Positions 11,202 through 22,043 of a stretch of DNA of 64,000 nucleotides are shown in pieces. Under the pieces are notes generated by a model. It saw only the letters and a program-made list of their open reading frames with translations, was not told the origin of the DNA and did not search any database. Every line of letters begins with the position of its first letter. Positions within the stretch are counted from its first letter, which is position 1. Source of the DNA: Immersiella caudata. Its lineage: Eukaryota; Ascomycota; Sordariomycetes; Sordariales; Lasiosphaeriaceae. The position numbers and the translations under genes were made by a program. The stretch spans positions 3,720,001 to 3,784,000 of the forward strand of contig JAULSU010000001.1 in NCBI GenBank assembly GCA_030512335.1, given 5' to 3'.

Positions 11202-12440
11202 ATGCTCCTCTCCTCGGTATCGGCTATTCTGGCCTACGTATCAGCCGCTGGTGCCGCTCTCACGTACAAGGGAGTGGATTGGTCATCCGTGCTCGTGGAA
11301 GAAAGGGCCGGTGTTGTCTACAAGAACATCAACGGTACACCAGCTCCCCTGGAGAGGATTCTTGCGGAAAATGGAGTCAACACTGTACGGCAGCGTGTAT
11401 GGGTAACGCCACAAGGGGGAAACTACAACCTGGACTACAATATCCAGCTTGGCAGGAGAGCAAAGGCAGCGGGACTGGGCGTCTATCTGGACCTGCATTT
11501 CAGCGACACTTGGGCCGACCCAGCTCACCAGACGGTCCCGTCAGGATGGCCGACTGCTATTAACGACCTTGCTTGGAGGTTGTATAACTACACCTTGGAG
11601 GTGTCGAACCGCTTCCAGGAGGCTGGCGTCCAGCCAACGATCATTTCCATCGGTAACGAGATAACCCCTGGCCTGCTCTGGCCTACAGGAAGGACAAACA
11701 ATTGGGCGAACATCGCCCGCCTGCTTCACTCGGCCTCCGCTGGCATCAAGGACTCCAAGCTGAGCCCTAAACCCAAGATCATGGTCCATCTTGATAACGG
11801 ATGGTGAGCCTTCGGGCCCTTCCAGTTACTCCCTCCCGCGCTAACCTGACCTAGGAACTGGGACACGCAGAATTGGTGGTATACCAACGTTCTCCAGCAA
11901 GGGACGTTCCTATCTTCTGACTACGACATCATGGGCGTGTCTTTTTACCCGTTCTACTCGTCCTCGGCAACTCTCTCGGCGCTGAGAACAAGCCTCACGA
12001 ATATGGCCAACGGGTGGGGGAAGGAAGTCCAGGTCGTCGAAACGGACTGGCCAACCTCTTGCCCACAGCCAAGGTTTGCCGCCCTCTAACTCCTATTGTG
12101 GTTATTCGCGGCTTTGTGAGATGTCGAAGGTGTGACGTGAGCGCGCTTGAGACATTGCGTTGCCTAGAAAACACTTTTGAGGGACGTAACTGACGGATAT
12201 TACCATAGGTATCAGTTCCCCCCTGACGCGAACGGCATCCCCTTCTCTGCGGCTGGGCAGACGACTTGGATGAAGAGGGTGGCTGAGGTCGTGGCCAGCG
12301 TGAAGGGCGGCACAGGACTGAACTATTGGGAGCCGGCTTGGATTCATAACGCGAACCTGGGGTCGAGCTGCGCGGATAACTGCATGTTCAACCCACAGGG
12401 ACAGGCGCTGTCAAGTTTGGCTGTGTTCAAGGAAATTTGA
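11202..12440 (+). CDS. Arabinogalactan endo-beta-1,4-galactanase (GH53), secreted
   Basis: Three exons (11202-11803, 11855-12073, 12209-12440) encode 350 aa. Residues 1-18 form a signal peptide ending near AGA, followed by LTYKGVDWSS, the normal GH53 N-terminus. The acid/base motif ISIGNEITPGLLWP carries the catalytic Glu; the nucleophile is the Glu in VVETDWPT. The last exon has the conserved YWEPAWI and GSSCADN blocks, with Cys pairs that usually bond. The enzyme cleaves beta-1,4-galactan side chains of pectin (type I arabinogalactan) outside the cell, with retaining chemistry. Length is normal for the catalytic domain alone; there is no carbohydrate-binding module. It stands alone, not in a visible pectinase cluster. 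Confidence 0.95.
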
Positions 12441-12877
12441 TAGAATTTTTTTCAGCATTTATAGTTTTGAATTAGCGACAACTTTGGCCGATAAAGCCGA
12501 TGAGCGCTGATGTTTGACCGTCTGGTGTCCTGAGTGAATGGCAAGCTGGTACCCTCCAATGGTCGACATGCTGGGCGAGCATCAGGCTCGGTGGGGGCAT
12601 CCAACAGGTCTTGGCATACACGAGCCACAGCACACTAGCCACAGACCACCAGACCAATCAAATTTGAGGCGGGGTTTGGATTTTGTGAGGGCACAGAACC
12701 CTACGAATTTTGAAGTGGACCCGAGCAACTGTGAAGCAGAACCAATCCACTCGAGAAGGGCTAAACGCAGGGCATTATCTCAACCCACCCTCATCATCGC
12801 GACAATCAGCTTTTCGCTCTTCGATACCCAAGTCTATCGAGCAGCGAGGTCGTGATCATCAACACAACACCGCAATC
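12441..12877. promoter_or_regulatory. Upstream region of the uS19 gene
   Basis: 437 bases between the galactanase stop and the uS19 ATG. It has pyrimidine-rich stretches just before the ATG (for example CAACCCACCCTCATCATCGC), as is common upstream of fungal ribosomal protein genes. No other gene is seen. Confidence 0.4.
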
Positions 12878-13680
12878 ATGGCTGACGAATACGTACGTGG
12901 TGACCCCATCAATTTCGCCCGAGTCGCACCCAGGACGCCGTCGACGGGGGCACTCTCATTCTTCCCCGAGGACAACGGTGTCTGGCAGAGCAGATGTATT
13001 AACGAGTGTCTACTTGCAGAACGCTGAGGAGGCCGCTGAGCTGAAGAAGAAGAGAACCTTCCGCAAGTTCTCGTACCGCGGTATCGACCTCGATGCGTAG
13101 GTGCCCTCTCCCAGACCTGAACCCACGCACGCACGCACAATTCCGGAATGAACAAGAGGAGGACGCTTGGGATAACGCGCGGGGCATATTGCTTTGGGAT
13201 ACTTGGGGGAATCGACGAGGAAACCAAATGAACACCGCTGACACGATTGTCTTTCCAGCCTCCTCGACCTCGGCTCTGATGAGCTCCGCGATGTCGTCCA
13301 CGCCCGTGCTCGCCGCAGGATCAACCGTGGTCTCAAGCGCAAGCCCATGGGCTTGATCAAGAAGCTCCGCAAGGCCAAGCAGGAGGCCAAGCCCAACGAG
13401 AAGCCCGACCTTGTCAAGACCCACCTCCGCGACATGATCGTCGTCCCCGAGATGATTGGAAGTGTTATTGGAATCTACTCCGGCAAGGAGTTCAACCAGG
13501 TGGAGATCAAGCCTGAGATGGTTGGCCACTACCTTGGCGAATTCTCGATCACATAGTACGTTTTCACCAACGGTTGGGAGATTGTGAGACGATAACTGAC
13601 ATCCCTCCAGCAAGCCGGTCAAGCACGGTAGACCAGGTATCGGTGCCACTCACTCTTCGCGTTTCATTCCTCTGAAGTAA
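12878..13680 (+). CDS. rps15: 40S ribosomal protein uS19 (S15)
   Basis: Four exons (12878-12892, 13020-13096, 13259-13555, 13611-13680) give 152 aa, the normal length. The first exon codes only MADEY, a typical early intron for ribosomal protein genes. Recognisable blocks are FRKFSYRGIDLDALLDL, VHARARRRINRGLKRK, VKTHLRDMIVVPEMIGS and the C-terminal KPVKHGRPGIGATHSSRF. uS19 sits in the head of the small subunit near the decoding centre, and its tail reaches toward the A site. Splice sites are canonical GT-AG. The very short first exon and three introns in a 459-nt coding sequence make it easy to mis-annotate from single frames. Confidence 0.97.
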
Positions 13681-14316
13681 GGGCTGTGGGATATGGGTGG
13701 TTCTTGCATTCAGTCAATCATGGATTCGGCGAAAACGGACAAGGTTATGCTCATGGGCAATGGTGATTACGCTGCCTGGAAAGACTATCTTGGGGGTACG
13801 AGATAGTCATGAAAGAGCAATTCGAGTGCTGCATTCCGACCAATTGATTGGCAGGTCATGACAATAATGAATGGATTCCAAGAGAGAAACCGTGAATCGC
13901 TATGGACAATTGGATATAACTACCGCTGGACTGAATTTTCGGCGTCTCAACCCCTGAAAACATTCGTAGCTGCCACATCGCAAGTGTTCAGCGTATCCAA
14001 AACCTCAGCACCAGACAAGTCAAGCGGTAGAGCGCGCTCTGCAGTCTCCGTCAATGTTTGCATCGCCTCAGTCCGGGTGGACAGTATCTCCATTGGTTGG
14101 CGTAGCGTCTCCTCCAAGTCTTGAAGAAGGGGCAGGGAGCCCCATCAGTTCGCGAAATATCGTTGGTTTTCCGAGCGCAACACAGGTGATCCGTATGATC
14201 GCAAGAAGACCGAATACAGCAAGGTAATCGTGCAAGTTGAACTTCCAGTACAAAGACCGAAGAAACCGAGGTAGAGGATTGTTCCAAAGCTTGTCTGCCC
14301 ACCACAGTGTTGCTCC
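13681..14316. other. Convergent 3' intergenic region
   Basis: Lies between the stops of uS19 (plus) and the SET-domain gene (minus). It should hold both 3' UTRs. No further coding signal. Confidence 0.5.
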
Positions 14317-15306
14317 TCACATCACTTTGCAATGGGGACTCGTTGGAGGGCGGCAAGTTGAGCACTCGCACACAAAGCCCAAGTCTTGCTTCCCGTAATC
14401 CCACGTCAGCTGTTCGCCTTCCTTGATGTCTCGCCTGGCCTGGACGCAGATGTGTTTCTTCAGGACGAATTTCGCTAGCCCTTGAGGCCCGATGCGCCAG
14501 GAGCAGTTGGGCCCGTCAGGCAATTGGAGCTCTTCGGTGCTCTTCGGCCGCCGCGAGATTTTTGGCGTGCAGCAGTGGTTGACGAGCGAGCCGAGCAGGT
14601 AGATGCAGGCATTGTGAGGCTGTGTGGCTATTGGTTTAGACTTCCCCGGGAGACCGCCTTGGCTGTCCTTTCTGGCGTCGAAGGCATAATGTCGTAAGAA
14701 GTTTCGGGACGCGAGACGGCAATCGTGCTCCGATGGGCTGTCGGCAACTTGAATTTTGGCCCTGAACGCTTCGTACTCCTCTTTAGTGATAGTTGAGCCC
14801 GCATAGCGCCCATGGACGAGGAACTTGCCGATGGTGCTACCCCTCAGGACACCATCCGCCTTGTCAAAGGACGCCGGCGTGACGCCATGACTGGCGGCAA
14901 GGACGGGGTAGGCGGTAACGAGCTCGTCCGAGTTCTCCGCCACGGCGTTGCGATAGGCGGTGAGCTGACCACGCATCAAGGCCAGGTTCTCCGAGTCCGC
15001 CTCGTGGAAGAGGGCGCTGAGGATGGGGGCCTCGTGGAAGATGAATTCATCCTTCTTGAAGTCTCGGGCCGCAAAGAGTCCGTATCCTACGGCGGCGCTC
15101 ACGAACCCAATCCGGACCGCAGGTTCATTTTTTGGGGCATTGCTGAGAGCCCTTTGGGGGAGCTAGGCAGCGGTTTTAGTAAGCCTTGATCGACAAGAGC
15201 CTGGGGGATTGTAGGATGAGTGATGATGGCCAAGACATACTTTGCCTTGCTTCGAGGCGTCAAAGCCAATATCTGGTATGTCTGTTTCTGGTTGAGTATT
15301 CGCCAT
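14317..15306 (-). CDS. SET-domain protein (putative lysine methyltransferase)
   Basis: Two exons (15241-15306 and 14317-15162) encode 303 aa. The SET fold is read from its motifs: GYGLFAARDFKKDEFIF (N-SET, SAM-binding loop) near residue ~50, LVNHCCTPKI in place of the usual NHSCxPN, then ICVQARRDIKEGEQLTWDYG with the catalytic Tyr, and a post-SET Cys cluster VCECSTC. The region between SET-N and NHC is long and helical, like the SMYD/SET5-like group of fungal proteins but without a MYND finger. Substrate unknown; it could be histone or non-histone. It lies 293 bp downstream of the complex I gene on the same strand. The NHS to NHC change leaves the key Asn and His in place. Confidence 0.85.
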
Positions 15307-15599
15307 TGATGTTGATGTCATCCCTCGTCGGTGGTTGTGAGTGATGAGATTCGACGCAGCAGTGGCACCCGCATCCGCGCAGATAAATCAGCACCCGGCT
15401 GTGCGAGCCGAGCTCGAGGAAGGAGCCTGTCTCGGTCGTCTTAGCGACAGATTGCAGAAGGAGCACGGGAATGTCAACGAAAGGGGGAGAAGGGGCAGGT
15501 CTGAAAATGAACAAGTTTGGCTCGGCGCGTCTATGTACATGGGCCACGGCGGGTATTTAAATCTGTACGAATGGTTCCTGCCTCGCTCAGAACATGGCA

Positions 15600-16540
15600 T
15601 TACTCGGCCTTGCTGGCCAGCTTCTGTGCCTTGCGCGCCTCCTCGTCGAGGTGCTGTTTCTGATAGTGCGCAATGACCTTGTCCAGGTTGACATAATGTC
15701 CGGCGGGGACGTTGTATGGAGAGCCGTGTTGGAAGGTCCTGTCACGTGGTCAGCACGGTGCACCAATTACAGAACTGGATCCAAACGAGGGGAGACGAGA
15801 CAACCCGGAGCACAACTCCTCGACCCGAACTCCGGTTCCGTCTCAATTGAGCCTGAGCCTGGCCTTTAGCCCTTGGATCATGAGAATCCCTGCGCAGAGC
15901 GAGACTGCTGACGACTGAGGCAGAACCGAAGTAGAGGCGGCCGAGGTTATTGTGCGGAGTCCTGTAACACCTTCCAGCGACATCAATTGGGCAACGGCCC
16001 AGCTGGAGAGCTCTCAAGACATTTCTCTGGCGGTGTCGTCTCCCCTATCTCGATCCTGGGCGGATTTGTAAAGCACATACTCAGGGTAGCTGAGCTCAAT
16101 GTGGGGGTTCTTCTGGACATTGTAGAAGAGATGCTTGTCCTTAGCAGCTTGCTGAATAGCGGCTGTGGTGTTGTGATTCTTCTCCTCCCATTCCCTGCTC
16201 AGGTCGGCGGCCTTCTCCAGCCACTTGCCAATCGTTGTGAGCTCGCCGTCCTTGGCCGGGCGCGAGATCTGGTAGACAAAGACTGAGACGGGGATGGCCG
16301 CGAACGCCAGGTAGAAGCCGGGCTAGATGGACCAGTTAGCATCCATATTCTGCCTCTGTGTGCCAGCTCCAAGCTCGCAGCCATCTCCTCCTCGCATAGG
16401 GAGCATACCCCAAAGGACTCCTCCACAGTGTGCTCGTGGTGGTGGCCATGGCTCCCCGAAGCATAGGATCTCGTGTTTCGCACACCAGTCAACCGGGTCT
16501 GGCGGGCAACGCAGGCGGCCCGTTGTCTAAGAGCCGACAT
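15600..16540 (-). CDS. Complex I accessory subunit, nuo17.8-like
   Basis: Three exons (16409-16540, 16081-16322, 15600-15738) give 170 aa. The N-terminus (MSALRQRAACVARQTR, RNTRSYAS) is a basic mitochondrial presequence. A His-rich patch (GSHGHHHEHTVEESFG) follows, then one membrane helix (FYLAFAAIPVSVFVYQ). The C-terminal part faces out of the membrane and ends in conserved FQHGSPYNVPAGHYVNL and a charged helix. This matches the fungal NADH:ubiquinone oxidoreductase 17.8-kDa accessory subunit as I remember it, probably the ESSS/NDUFB11-type single-pass subunit. It would help assemble the membrane arm of complex I. The exact subunit name is less certain than the complex. Divergent from sil1. 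Confidence 0.82.
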
Positions 16541-17218
16541 CTTGGAGTGAGGGTCCTCGCGCGGTCAATGGCGGGTAACAAAGGGTCGAGTTTCGATGGG
16601 TCTCAGGGCTCGCTGCTCCCCCTCGCTCGACAATGCTCGCACCAAGTTTCTGCCTTGGTGGAATTGCCGACAGAGAGGTCGGAAACAGCGATCGACCTTT
16701 GGTGGAGGCGGTTGTCGCAGCGGCTCAATCGAGAGGGCTGCGCGCAAGAAGGTGGTCGTCAATTACTGAGGTACAAATTGACGTGAAGCTTGCGATCAAT
16801 GAAGCCAGAGCTTGGCAGAGCTGTCCCGCTCACGTAAGCGCTCGTGGCAAGCGAGCCTGCCCTTGCCAAGCTTCGCGGCAGTTGGGCCAATCAACGCATG
16901 CCCAGTAATAGCGCTGCAGGCCGCTGTAGTTGACGAATTTCAGGGGGCAAAGTCCACTATCGCCAGCTGTCCTTTCAGCTTCATTTCTTGACTCATTGTG
17001 ACAACCACGGATTCACTTCAGGACATGGTGTTCCCTGAAAGCATTATTGACGGTCCCACTTAGTTCCCGTAAATTTTCTCACTCCAGGTCTCATTCGCAT
17101 CAGTCTTCGCTGCAATATCCAGTGTTCGACCCGCCAACACATCCGCTGACAGTTCAGCCGGAGAGCCATAGCAGTCCAGCCCATTGCCTGTTGCGTTCTT
17201 CAGTACACACCTACAAAA
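16541..17218. promoter_or_regulatory. Divergent promoter region, complex I subunit / sil1
   Basis: 678 bases between two divergent ATGs. No coding frame fits. It should contain both promoters; no specific element could be identified with confidence. Confidence 0.45.
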
Positions 17219-18508
17219 ATGGCCAAACTACGGCTGCGGGCGCTGCCTCTTACTCTTTTGGCATTGATCGGGGTAGCCGTCTCAGGCGCTGCGGCATCAT
17301 CTCCTTCGCCGAGAGAATCAGCGCCCTCCGCCTCATCCTCACCATCGCCGTCAGATGAGAACGAACTCATATGCCACACCGACAACCCAGCAGAGTGTTA
17401 TCCCAAGGTGTTCCAGGCAACTGACGAGTTCCAACTCGTCCACGAAGACCAAGATCTTCCCAAAGGACTTCATGTTCGGCTCGACGTCCAAACCGGCCGC
17501 AAAATGGCCAAGATCAACATCCCCGACGAGGCCCACCCAGCTCTTGAGGGTCTTCCAGTTGACAAGGCTGTAGTCATCGTCGACCCGGAGGAAGGGGAAG
17601 ACAAAGTCACCCAACCACTAAAAATTCCAGCCAACGCCCCAGGGTACGAACCAGTCGGCAAAATCAAGGAACCCAAGAACCCCAACAGTGAGGAAGGCAG
17701 CGCCTTCTACCGCTCCCTCTCCATCCTCAAGAAGGGCCTAAATATCGACGAGGCACTCGAGATGCTCGAAGACATCTCCCATGACATCTACTACGGTCTC
17801 AAGATCGCTGAGGATCTCGACACTGTCCGGCAACTCTTCTGCCTCGCAAACACACCCGCCATCTTTGAATCCACTGATGACACCGAAACCGTCCTCAGTC
17901 GTGCCCGCGTCGCCGCTCTAACCCTCGGCTCTGCCGTGCAAAACAACCCCAAGGCCCTGGCCGAGATCGAGAAGCACTGGGCCACCCTGGAGAAGGAGAA
18001 ATGCCCCGGATCCGAGGAGACCCTCGGCACGGCCACCTTCCGGCTTGTTCCCCCGCCCTCACCGGTGGCCAAGAAGAATGACCCCTCCCTGGCCAAGGTG
18101 CGGATCTCCGCCATCAGCGGACTGCTCAAGAACGATGCCATCCGCGAGCAGTTCCTCGCCAACGGGGGCATGGAGCTCCTCCTTGAGGTTTTGGTAGGGA
18201 GTGAGGACCCAGATTGGGAGCCAGCCCAGAAGAAGGTCGGTTATCTTATCCTAGATAACTTCCTGGATGAGGACATGGGCGCCGCACTAGGGGAGTGGCC
18301 CATTGGAGGCCAGGCAAAGGACGGAGAGTGCGAAGCCAAGTCTGAGGTGCACAAGGATTGCTGGGATTGGCATGCGCAGAAGCTTGCCAAGAGGTTTAAG
18401 TCGGAAAAGGGGCATTGGAGTGCTGAGCTGTTGAAGAAGCTCAAGGAGCAGAGGAAGGCGAACGGCGCGAATGGCGCTAAGAGGAGAGGGAAGAAGGATG
18501 AGCTGTAA
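17219..18508 (+). CDS. sil1: Sil1, nucleotide exchange factor for ER Hsp70 (BiP/Kar2)
   Basis: Intronless, 429 aa. Residues 1-25 form a signal peptide (LPLTLLALIGVAVSGAAA), followed by a Ser/Pro linker. The mature protein shows the Sil1 pattern: NELICHTDNPAECYPKVFQ near residue 50, PKGLHVRLDVQTGRKMAK, then armadillo-like helices (ALEMLEDISHDIYYGLKIAED; VAALTLGSAVQNNPKAL; ISAISGLLKND). It ends in KKDEL, an ER retrieval signal. The protein releases ADP from Kar2/BiP in the ER lumen and so speeds its folding cycle. Four Cys in the C-terminal third (CPGSEE, GECEAK, DCWDW) could be redox active. The KDEL form, rather than yeast-style HDEL, says something about the retrieval receptor of this species. 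Confidence 0.93.
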   Translation: MAKLRLRALPLTLLALIGVAVSGAAASSPSPRESAPSASSSPSPSDENELICHTDNPAECYPKVFQATDEFQLVHEDQDLPKGLHVRLDVQTGRKMAKINIPDEAHPALEGLPVDKAVVIVDPEEGEDKVTQPLKIPANAPGYEPVGKIKEPKNPNSEEGSAFYRSLSILKKGLNIDEALEMLEDISHDIYYGLKIAEDLDTVRQLFCLANTPAIFESTDDTETVLSRARVAALTLGSAVQNNPKALAEIEKHWATLEKEKCPGSEETLGTATFRLVPPPSPVAKKNDPSLAKVRISAISGLLKNDAIREQFLANGGMELLLEVLVGSEDPDWEPAQKKVGYLILDNFLDEDMGAALGEWPIGGQAKDGECEAKSEVHKDCWDWHAQKLAKRFKSEKGHWSAELLKKLKEQRKANGANGAKRRGKKDEL

Positions 18509-18694
18509 ATTAGGAGTGTGTAAAGCATAGCGTGGTAATATACCCTTTTCTTGGTCAGTTTCAAGGAGCTCGCTATTATGTGCGTGACAGCTTTGCCCAC
18601 TACCCGCCGCTCCCTTTCTGTCGACGGCCTCTTGTAAGTCACCTCCCATGCGTGTGTATACTTAGGGGTCTAGTGGACTATTATATATCAACAA
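18509..18694. other. sil1 3' flank and tRNA upstream region
   Basis: Short spacer between the sil1 stop and tRNA-Phe. The tRNA is transcribed by Pol III from its internal boxes. A TATATATC lies ~12 nt upstream of the tRNA. Confidence 0.4.
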
Positions 18695-18802
18695 GCGGGT
18701 TTAGCTCAGTTGGGAGAGCGTCAGACTGAAGTAAAAACTTCATTTCATCAATTCAATTGATACCTTATCTGAAGGTCATGTGTTCGATCCACATAAACCG
18801 CA
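18695..18802 (+). tRNA. tRNA-Phe (GAA) with a 35-nt intron
   Basis: Exon 1 is 18695-18731, the intron 18732-18766 and exon 2 18767-18802. The mature form has D arm TAGCTCAGTTGGGAGAGC, anticodon arm TCAGA-CTGAAGA-TCTGA with anticodon GAA, and T arm ATGTG-TTCGATC-CACAT. The intron starts one base 3' of the anticodon, the conserved position for eukaryotic tRNA introns. It begins TAAAAACTTCA, and ACTTCA pairs with TGAAGT across the anticodon, the helix used by tRNA splicing endonuclease. The acceptor stem GCGGGTT/AAACCGC has one G-A mismatch at pair 5-68. Discriminator base is A; CCA is not encoded. Confidence 0.95.
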
Positions 18803-18808
18803 ACCATC

Positions 18809-18814
18809 TTTTTT
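18809..18814 (+). terminator. Pol III terminator of tRNA-Phe
   Basis: A run of six T begins six bases after the tRNA 3' end, the standard RNA polymerase III stop. Confidence 0.8.
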
Positions 18815-20096
18815 GCTGTTTTATATCTTTTTCGGCCGTCTTGGCGGTTCGCCGGAGAGGAAGCCCCATTCTATTCCGGCTGACTCGGAGAGGCTGAAGA
18901 GAATACGATTTTTTTTCTCTTAGTTTATTTATTGAAGGAATGATCCCAGTGTGCAGTTCTGGGGGCAGAACCTGACCGTGAAGTTCTTGGTGATCATAAC
19001 ATCATCATACGCTATCGCCACCGTTTCACCGCGTCATGTGGCTTGAAACTGCGACTGAGGGCTTTGTTACTTTTGCACAAACTAACGAGCACGTCAACCG
19101 CCCTTAGATTTATATTGACAAGCGCACTTTGATAATCACATATGACTTGAGCAACTAATGCCGTTGCTACCCTTCCTTCTCCATATATCTGACTTGTGAA
19201 ACACTTGGAACAGTTTGCACAAGCTGGGGGACCTGGGTCGAGGCAACGCTTTGGGTCAGATAAAATATCTCCGGGGGGTGAGAGGGGGTCAAAGGCGGGT
19301 AAATACTGTCTGCATCGGTGCGAGTGCGAGTTGTGTCAAACCCTGAGAAGTCGATACGAGACCAGTGTAGCAGCAAAGCTGCACACACATGCCTAGCCAC
19401 ACTGGCTTGACAAACTCCTCGACTGGGTTAAAATTCCGCAGGACTCAGCGTCGTTCGCAGCAGCTTGGTGACCCTTGTTCATCTCAAGCTGCTACAGACA
19501 AAGGACTTCCCATTGTACGAATAGATAACTGAATGATAGTCCAATGCGCCTCATATCATTACATCTATGTCTAGGTCTACGTGCTGTGCTGTAGGCAAAT
19601 CTAAACGCCAACAGCCGTATTGAAGGACGTCCCTTGGACCGTGGATGCGTGAACATGACCCCATGGGTGAAGGGTAGCTCAGAACCACGAGAAACCGCTA
19701 CTTGCAGCATGGATTGGACGAAAAACACATGGGCTGTCTCGACACTGTCAAAGCCCAGACGACCGCTAAACGGGTTGCGAGAGCTGCGCCGATGGCCACC
19801 AGAAGGAAACACCAACAATACCGCTTTAGTTCAGGCAAGATGCTCTATTTTTCCCCACAAAAGAAATAACTCCCCGAAAAGCATTACCGAACTCCGAACC
19901 AGTGAAATTAACGTGAGTGGCTTCCAACTTGGCTGCCGTCTCCACGATCCGAGGGTGTTGCTGCCCACCACCGCTACTAGTGGATCGATCTCTCACCGAA
20001 ACCGTTATGCTGCCGTTGTTGCTATTACTGTCGTCCCCAAAACCTTCGCAATCTTGCTGTGCTCCAATATTTCTAAAATCGGTGCTGGCCAAGTCG
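18815..20096. other. Intergenic region, no gene seen
   Basis: About 1.3 kb between the tRNA and the stop of the CCCH/NUFIP-like gene. Frames of 100-160 codons exist on both strands (for example plus 19634-20116) but have no domain, splice support or conserved look. Part will be the 3' UTR of the minus-strand gene. Confidence 0.45.
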
Positions 20097-22043
20097 CTAG
20101 AGATCGCCAGATCTGACACCCGTGTTACCGAAACCACTGAGATTCCAGCCGGAATACTTGGATGTCGGCCCGCCTGAAATCACACTCGGGGGCGGGATAG
20201 GAGGGAGACCATGGTTGCTGGCGGGCTCCTTCTTGGTCGGCGGTGGTGGGAGCTGAGTGGGCTTCTGCTCCTGCTGTGCATTCGATGCAGCAGCCTCAGA
20301 AGACGAAGTGAGGTCCTTGGTGAGAAGCCCCCTGTCCTGCAGATACTTGAGGGTTTGAACAATCGTCAAGTCCTCCTGCTCTTTGTCGTTCAAGGTGAGA
20401 CGCTGTTGGAGAGTCATGCGGCCTCCGTTCATCTCTCGCGCCTTCAAGGCCTCCTCGCGCACATCAGGATCATGGACAAAGCGGCACTTGCCCCGCTTAC
20501 CGCAAGTTCCTCCAGTCGAATAATACTTGCAGTGCTTCTTCGGATCAGCCTTCTTAGGCGGAGGAGGGACAGAAGTGGGCTCCTGTTTGGTCGACATGAC
20601 CTCGGGCTTCTCATCGTCCGACTTGGACTCGCTAGAGGGCGACGAGCTCATGTCTATGTCGCGCATGTCATCACCTTCATCCTGCTGCTCACGTTTGCGC
20701 TTGATGTTCGACTCAACCTTTTCGAGCTGCTTCCGGAGCTTCTCGGCCTTTTGTTCAAGCTTCTCGGCTTTCTGGTCAAGAGTTGCACTGCGACCCTCGG
20801 CAGCCTTGGCGTCGCCGTTTTGACCCTTGGTCGCGGCAGCAGCAGCGGCTTTCTTTTCTTCGGTCCTGGCCTTGGTGGGGAAGTTCGCGCGACGCTCTGC
20901 AATCCAGGCTGCAATGTCTGTCGGCCTGAAATCGGATTAACAGATGATCAGATGCGAGAAACAGCAACAGGTGACTCACTTCGGTGCATCAGCGCCGTAC
21001 ATCTCCTCCAGCTCCTCTTCATTCTCTTCGTAGTCGTCCGACTCATCACCAGGTGTTAAACCAAGAGTGTTGGTCTTTCTCTTCTTCTTCTTGCCTGTCG
21101 AGGCAGCATCAGGCTTCTGATGGTGAGTTGGGGGGGTCTGTGCCGTCGGGCCTCTATTGCGGTTGCGCGACTTGTCGCCACCGAACTGAGCACGAGGCCT
21201 CGAGTTATTGTGGTGACCGCCGCGATTATGCCGAGGGTTGTGACCGACGTGATGATCATATGGAGCAGGTGCAGGCATATACGGGGCCGGAGGCGGATAC
21301 GCTTGATACGGTGCGGGATAAGGACCTGGCGAGCCTTGATGACCACCGTACGGTTGGGCCGGATAAGGGCTGCTCACTGGAGCAGGAGGCGCTTGCTGGC
21401 CGTTGTTGTCAAAGCCGATTCGAATCGGTGGTCCCATCATTTGGCCCTTGTGCCCACTTCTATCGTTGTACCCTCGGCCACCGCGGCTTCCGCTACCGAA
21501 ACTGTTCTGGCTGTGGGGTTGAGCGTGGCCTCCCCACTGTTGCGCCGGCGGTCCAGGCTGGGGCGCAGGTGTAGGGTAGGGAGCGCCGTAGTGCGGTTGC
21601 GCCGGGGGATACGCTGGCTGGGCGGCGTACGGTTGCGTCTGCGGCTGCTGGTGGTACAGCTGGGGAGCATAGTTTGGGTGGTAATTCGAGGCAGGCAGCG
21701 GATTGTGGGCAGGAGGCGGCTGGGGGTGCTGCGGGGCATGCTCGGGGTGCCAGGGCTGCTGGGGTTGTTGCGGCGTTGGGTAGGCTGTCTGAGGAGGATG
21801 AGGGCCAGGATAGGGGGCGGGGTTCTGCTGTCCGTACGGAGCAGGCGGCTGGTTGTATCCGTAGGTCGGGGCAGGCTGGTGATATCCACCACGGTCGGGG
21901 CCTCCTCGACCCCGTCCACTGTGACCGCCTCGATGGGGACCCTGCTGATACGGCTGGTTATTGTACTGAGCATAACCGGCCTGGCCATTTGTCGGAGCGG
22001 CAGGCGGAGGGGCCGGCGGAGGCGGCCCGTAATTGTACGCCAT
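20097..22043 (-). CDS. CCCH zinc-finger protein with NUFIP/Rsa1 motif (snoRNP assembly)
   Basis: Two exons (20980-22043 and 20097-20925) give 630 aa. The start is the ATG of MAYNYGPPPP; the open frame continues upstream only from a TTG. Residues 1-~290 are low complexity, rich in Pro, Gln, Tyr and Gly, with RGG-like GRGRGGPDRGG. Then comes an acidic stretch and, across the splice junction, the NUFIP signature PTDIAAWIAERRANFPT, the short helix that binds Snu13/15.5K in Rsa1/NUFIP1. A coiled coil (LDQKAEKLEQKAEKLRKQLE) follows, then a canonical C-x8-C-x5-C-x3-H finger (CKYYSTGGTCGKRGKCRFVH). By family, it would act in the nucleus with R2TP as an assembly factor for box C/D snoRNPs. The finger suggests RNA contact. 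Divergent from rpc25. Confidence 0.85.
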
